Of a stretch of DNA of 64,000 bases, positions 61,834 to 64,000 are shown one piece after another. The notes under the pieces are model-generated. The model was not told where the DNA came from, made no database searches, and was given only the letters and a program-made list of their open reading frames with translations. The position numbers were made by a program, and so were the translations under genes. Position 1 is the stretch's first letter; each line of letters begins with the position of its first letter. The DNA is from an uncultured Eubacterium sp. (lineage in GTDB: Bacteria; Bacillota; Clostridia; Lachnospirales; Lachnospiraceae): positions 38,154 through 102,153 of the forward strand of contig CAKRFN010000010.1 in the NCBI GenBank assembly GCA_934320655.1, read 5' to 3'.

Positions 61834-61928
61834 ATGAAAGCTCTCCGGATTAACAGATGAAAGTATAGTTGCCGATGTGAAAATTATTAGCTGCTTTGCA
61901 TGATCAATGTTGATAAGGGGAGCTTTCA
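61834..61928. repeat. Long-range inverted repeat between the VOC and TIM-barrel genes
   Basis: TGAAAGCTCTCC (61834-61845) and GGGGAGCTTTCA (61917-61928) pair in 11 of 12 positions, enclosing 71 bases with a smaller ATCAA/TTGAT hairpin. No T-run follows. It could be a structured leader RNA of the downstream pair or a decayed element; no known riboswitch was recognised. Confidence 0.5.
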
Positions 61929-61964
61929 AAATATATTTTGGTATTATAGTAGAAGGAGGTAAGT

Positions 61965-62726
61965 ATGAAATATTCTGTTTGTGTAGAATCTGTTTATGAA
62001 GAGCTTCCTATTTATGAAAGAATAGAGAAAGTGGCTCAGTTCAGACCGGATGCGGTTGAGTTTTGGGATTTGTCTAAATATGATCGCAAGAAAATCGCGC
62101 AGTTGGTGTCTAAATATAACTTGAAAGTTACGGATTGCTGCTGCAATAATCAGTGGGAGACAAGGTTGACACATCCGTTTAAGAATGTTAAGAAAAAATA
62201 TATGGAGACATTGGATACTGCCAGAGAAGTTGGTTGTAATACAGTTATTATGATGGCAGGAGATGTCGACAGCAGTAGAAATGATACGAATAAACTTATC
62301 TCTGTGGAGAATCTGAAAAGATTGGCAGAGGTTTTGGAAAAGGAAGATTCTTACGTGATTTTAGAACCGTTAAATTCCATGTATGACCATAAGGGGTATG
62401 CGCTTGATAATGCATATGACGGCTTTGAAATTATAAGAGCGGTCGATTCTCCGAGAATTAAATTATTATTTGATTGCTATCATATGCAGGTTATGCAGGG
62501 AAATCTTGTTAATACACTGCTCGACAATATTGAGTACGTGGGTCATGTTCATAGTGCCGGTGTTCCGGGAAGAAATGAGATTCATCTGGGAGAGATCAAT
62601 TATCATAGAATTATTTCTGCGTTAGATGACAATGGATATCAGGGATATTTCGGGCTTGAGTATTTTCCTTCGTATGATTCGACAAAGTCGCTGGAAGATA
62701 CATTCAAATATTTAAGGAAGGAATGA
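61965..62726 (+). CDS. TIM-barrel sugar isomerase/epimerase (hydroxypyruvate isomerase-like)
   Basis: 253 residues, AP-endonuclease-2-like TIM barrel. Metal and acid/base ligands can be placed: Glu in YVILEPLNS, Asp and His in LLFDCYHMQV, His in GHVHSAG and Glu in YFGLEYFPS. It resembles hydroxypyruvate isomerase and 3-ketose epimerase families; related folds also act as lyases on 3-keto-glycosides. AAGGAGG precedes the ATG. The Gfo/Idh/MocA gene follows after four bases. Confidence 0.85.
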   Translation: MKYSVCVESVYEELPIYERIEKVAQFRPDAVEFWDLSKYDRKKIAQLVSKYNLKVTDCCCNNQWETRLTHPFKNVKKKYMETLDTAREVGCNTVIMMAGDVDSSRNDTNKLISVENLKRLAEVLEKEDSYVILEPLNSMYDHKGYALDNAYDGFEIIRAVDSPRIKLLFDCYHMQVMQGNLVNTLLDNIEYVGHVHSAGVPGRNEIHLGEINYHRIISALDDNGYQGYFGLEYFPSYDSTKSLEDTFKYLRKE

Positions 62727-62730
62727 TTCT

Positions 62731-63885
62731 ATGAAAAAACTTAAGGTTGGTATCGTAGGCTTAGGATTTGTTGGCATTCTCCATATTGACGCAATCAGAA
62801 GAATTCCGTATGCGGAGATTGTCGCAGTTGCCGATAAAAATATGGAACAGACGAAACGGATTGCTGAAGAGTATGGGATTCCGCAATATTATGATAACGT
62901 GGATGACCTGATCAACGAAAGCAGACCAGATGTGATTCATAATTGTACACCGAATTATTTACATAAAGAAATAAATATCAAGGTCATTCAAAATGAGATT
63001 CATCTTTTTTCGGAAAAGCCTTTAACAAGAACTGCACAGGAGGCGGCAGACGTATTGTCTGCATTGCGGGAGCATCCCGATGTAGTGACAGGCGTGAATC
63101 ATTGTTATAGAATGAATCCAATGGTGCAGGAAATGTATACGATGATACAGTCGGGAGAAATAGGGGTACCTAGAATTGTTCATGGAGCGTACATTCAGGA
63201 TTATCTTTCAGAAGAAACGGATTATAGCTGGAGAATTGATCCGGAAATCAGTGGTGCTTCGAGAGCGATTGCAGATATTGGGATTCATATTATGGATACG
63301 ATTCAGTTTGTGTTAGATAGCAGAATTACAGATGTCTGTGCGGATCTCTATACAGCGCTTCCGATAAGAAAGAAGCCGAAAGGACAGGTGGCAACATTTA
63401 GTAAAAATGCAAATACCGAATATGAAGATATCGAAATCAAAACAGAAGATTATGGTGCAGTGATGTTTCGGACGGATAAGGGTTTGCATGGAGTATATTG
63501 TGTTTCTGAAATCAGTCCGGGACACGGTTGTGGACTGGAATTTGAGGTCGATGGAAGTAAAGCATCGGTCGAGTGGAATCAGGAACATCCCAATCAGCTT
63601 CGGGTGGGTTACCGTGAGAGAGGAATACTTTCTATTGATAGAGATCCGATTACGCTTAGTGATCGTGCAAAAGGGTATACCAAATTAGCAAAGGGTCATC
63701 CGGAAGGATGGAATGATACAGAAGTAAATAGTATCAGAAAATTCTATGATTACATATTGAAAGATAAAGAGAAAAGGACAGAAAAACCGGAATTTGCAAC
63801 ATTTGAAGAGGCATTCTATTTAATGAAAGTAGTGGAAGCGATTCTCGAGAGCAATAAAAGCGGCTCATGGGTACATATTTCTTAG
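62731..63885 (+). CDS. Gfo/Idh/MocA-family oxidoreductase
   Basis: 384 residues. Rossmann start KVGIVGLGFVGILHI, then HLFSEKPLTR with the conserved Glu-Lys-Pro and the catalytic-domain His in DIGIHIMDTI. Family members oxidise sugar or cyclitol hydroxyls with NAD(P), for example myo-inositol or the C3 position of glycosides. Translationally linked to the TIM-barrel gene. With that gene and the reductases it suggests an oxidation, isomerisation or elimination, and reduction route. Last complete gene in the window. Confidence 0.92.
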   Translation: MKKLKVGIVGLGFVGILHIDAIRRIPYAEIVAVADKNMEQTKRIAEEYGIPQYYDNVDDLINESRPDVIHNCTPNYLHKEINIKVIQNEIHLFSEKPLTRTAQEAADVLSALREHPDVVTGVNHCYRMNPMVQEMYTMIQSGEIGVPRIVHGAYIQDYLSEETDYSWRIDPEISGASRAIADIGIHIMDTIQFVLDSRITDVCADLYTALPIRKKPKGQVATFSKNANTEYEDIEIKTEDYGAVMFRTDKGLHGVYCVSEISPGHGCGLEFEVDGSKASVEWNQEHPNQLRVGYRERGILSIDRDPITLSDRAKGYTKLAKGHPEGWNDTEVNSIRKFYDYILKDKEKRTEKPEFATFEEAFYLMKVVEAILESNKSGSWVHIS

Positions 63886-63929
63886 ATTATCAGGAAGAGA
63901 AATCAAATATATCTATTACAAAATAGGTA

Positions 63930-63959
63930 ATTGCGAAACTCGCGATGCTCGTTCGCAAT
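63930..63959. repeat. Short inverted repeat near the window end
   Basis: ATTGCGAA (63930-63937) and TTCGCAAT (63952-63959) with two related GC-rich units between them. No T-run, so probably a repetitive extragenic palindrome rather than a terminator. Confidence 0.4.
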
Positions 63960-64000
63960 CTTGAACCAAAATAGAAACAGAATTGTGCATAGCATGATTT

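Noticed and set aside
61834..61928. A known riboswitch class in the sugar operon
   Set aside because: The closing stem is clear but no conserved core of a known class was recognised, so it is reported only as an inverted repeat.

Overview
The window looks like a chromosomal segment of a gut-type Lachnospiraceae (Bacillota, Clostridia). Support for this: strong AGGAGG-type ribosome binding sites, YesM/YesN two-component pairs beside sugar ABC transporters that lack their own ATPase, a FeoA-FeoA-FeoB operon with a Cys-rich helper peptide, and a GABA-to-4-hydroxybutyrate module typical of butyrate-forming clostridia. No species is assigned. There is no prophage, CRISPR array, rRNA or intact insertion sequence; one transposase remnant is present.

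Layout. 0-5.5 kb: the 5' end of a YigZ-family gene diverges from a class A penicillin-binding protein through overlapping promoters; then an HTH/AAA/PD-(D/E)XK protein with a palindrome on its promoter, and an XRE repressor. 5.6-17.6 kb: two paralogous secreted mosaic proteins (5597-8968 and 16090-17616) flank a transposase remnant and an AraC-controlled alpha-galactosidase (GH36) with a sugar ABC transporter. 17.7-20.3 kb: cobalt/nickel ECF transporter CbiMQO, then tRNA-Gln(CTG) with a consensus promoter. 20.6-31.1 kb: YesN regulator, two permeases, YesM kinase, binding protein, GH127 beta-L-arabinofuranosidase and a GH31 enzyme, with matching upstream boxes at two promoters. 31.2-35.9 kb: nucleotidyltransferase with a truncated HEPN partner, aspartate-dehydrogenase-like and atypical D-2-hydroxyacid-dehydrogenase-like proteins, a LUD protein, endonuclease III, a frameshifted pseudogene and a DtxR-family regulator. 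36.0-39.1 kb: ferrous iron uptake.

39.1-50.9 kb is the most coherent accessory system. Its genes read as agmatine/putrescine breakdown: N-carbamoylputrescine amidase, putrescine aminotransferase, aminobutyraldehyde-type dehydrogenase, GABA-type aminotransferase and 4-hydroxybutyrate dehydrogenase, plus an NhaC-family transporter, an amidohydrolase and a LuxR-type regulator. Both aminotransferase genes follow a promoter that runs straight into a strong intrinsic terminator in the leader, which suggests attenuation. 51.1-63.9 kb: an esterase, then a YesM/YesN pair divergent from a long operon with an ABC importer, an unexplained 59-residue protein, three aldo/keto reductases, a VOC protein, a TIM-barrel isomerase-like protein and a Gfo/Idh/MocA oxidoreductase. 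By eye this part is more AT-rich than the 27-51 kb part. It looks like an oxidoreductive route for an unusual sugar or glycoside and may continue past the window.
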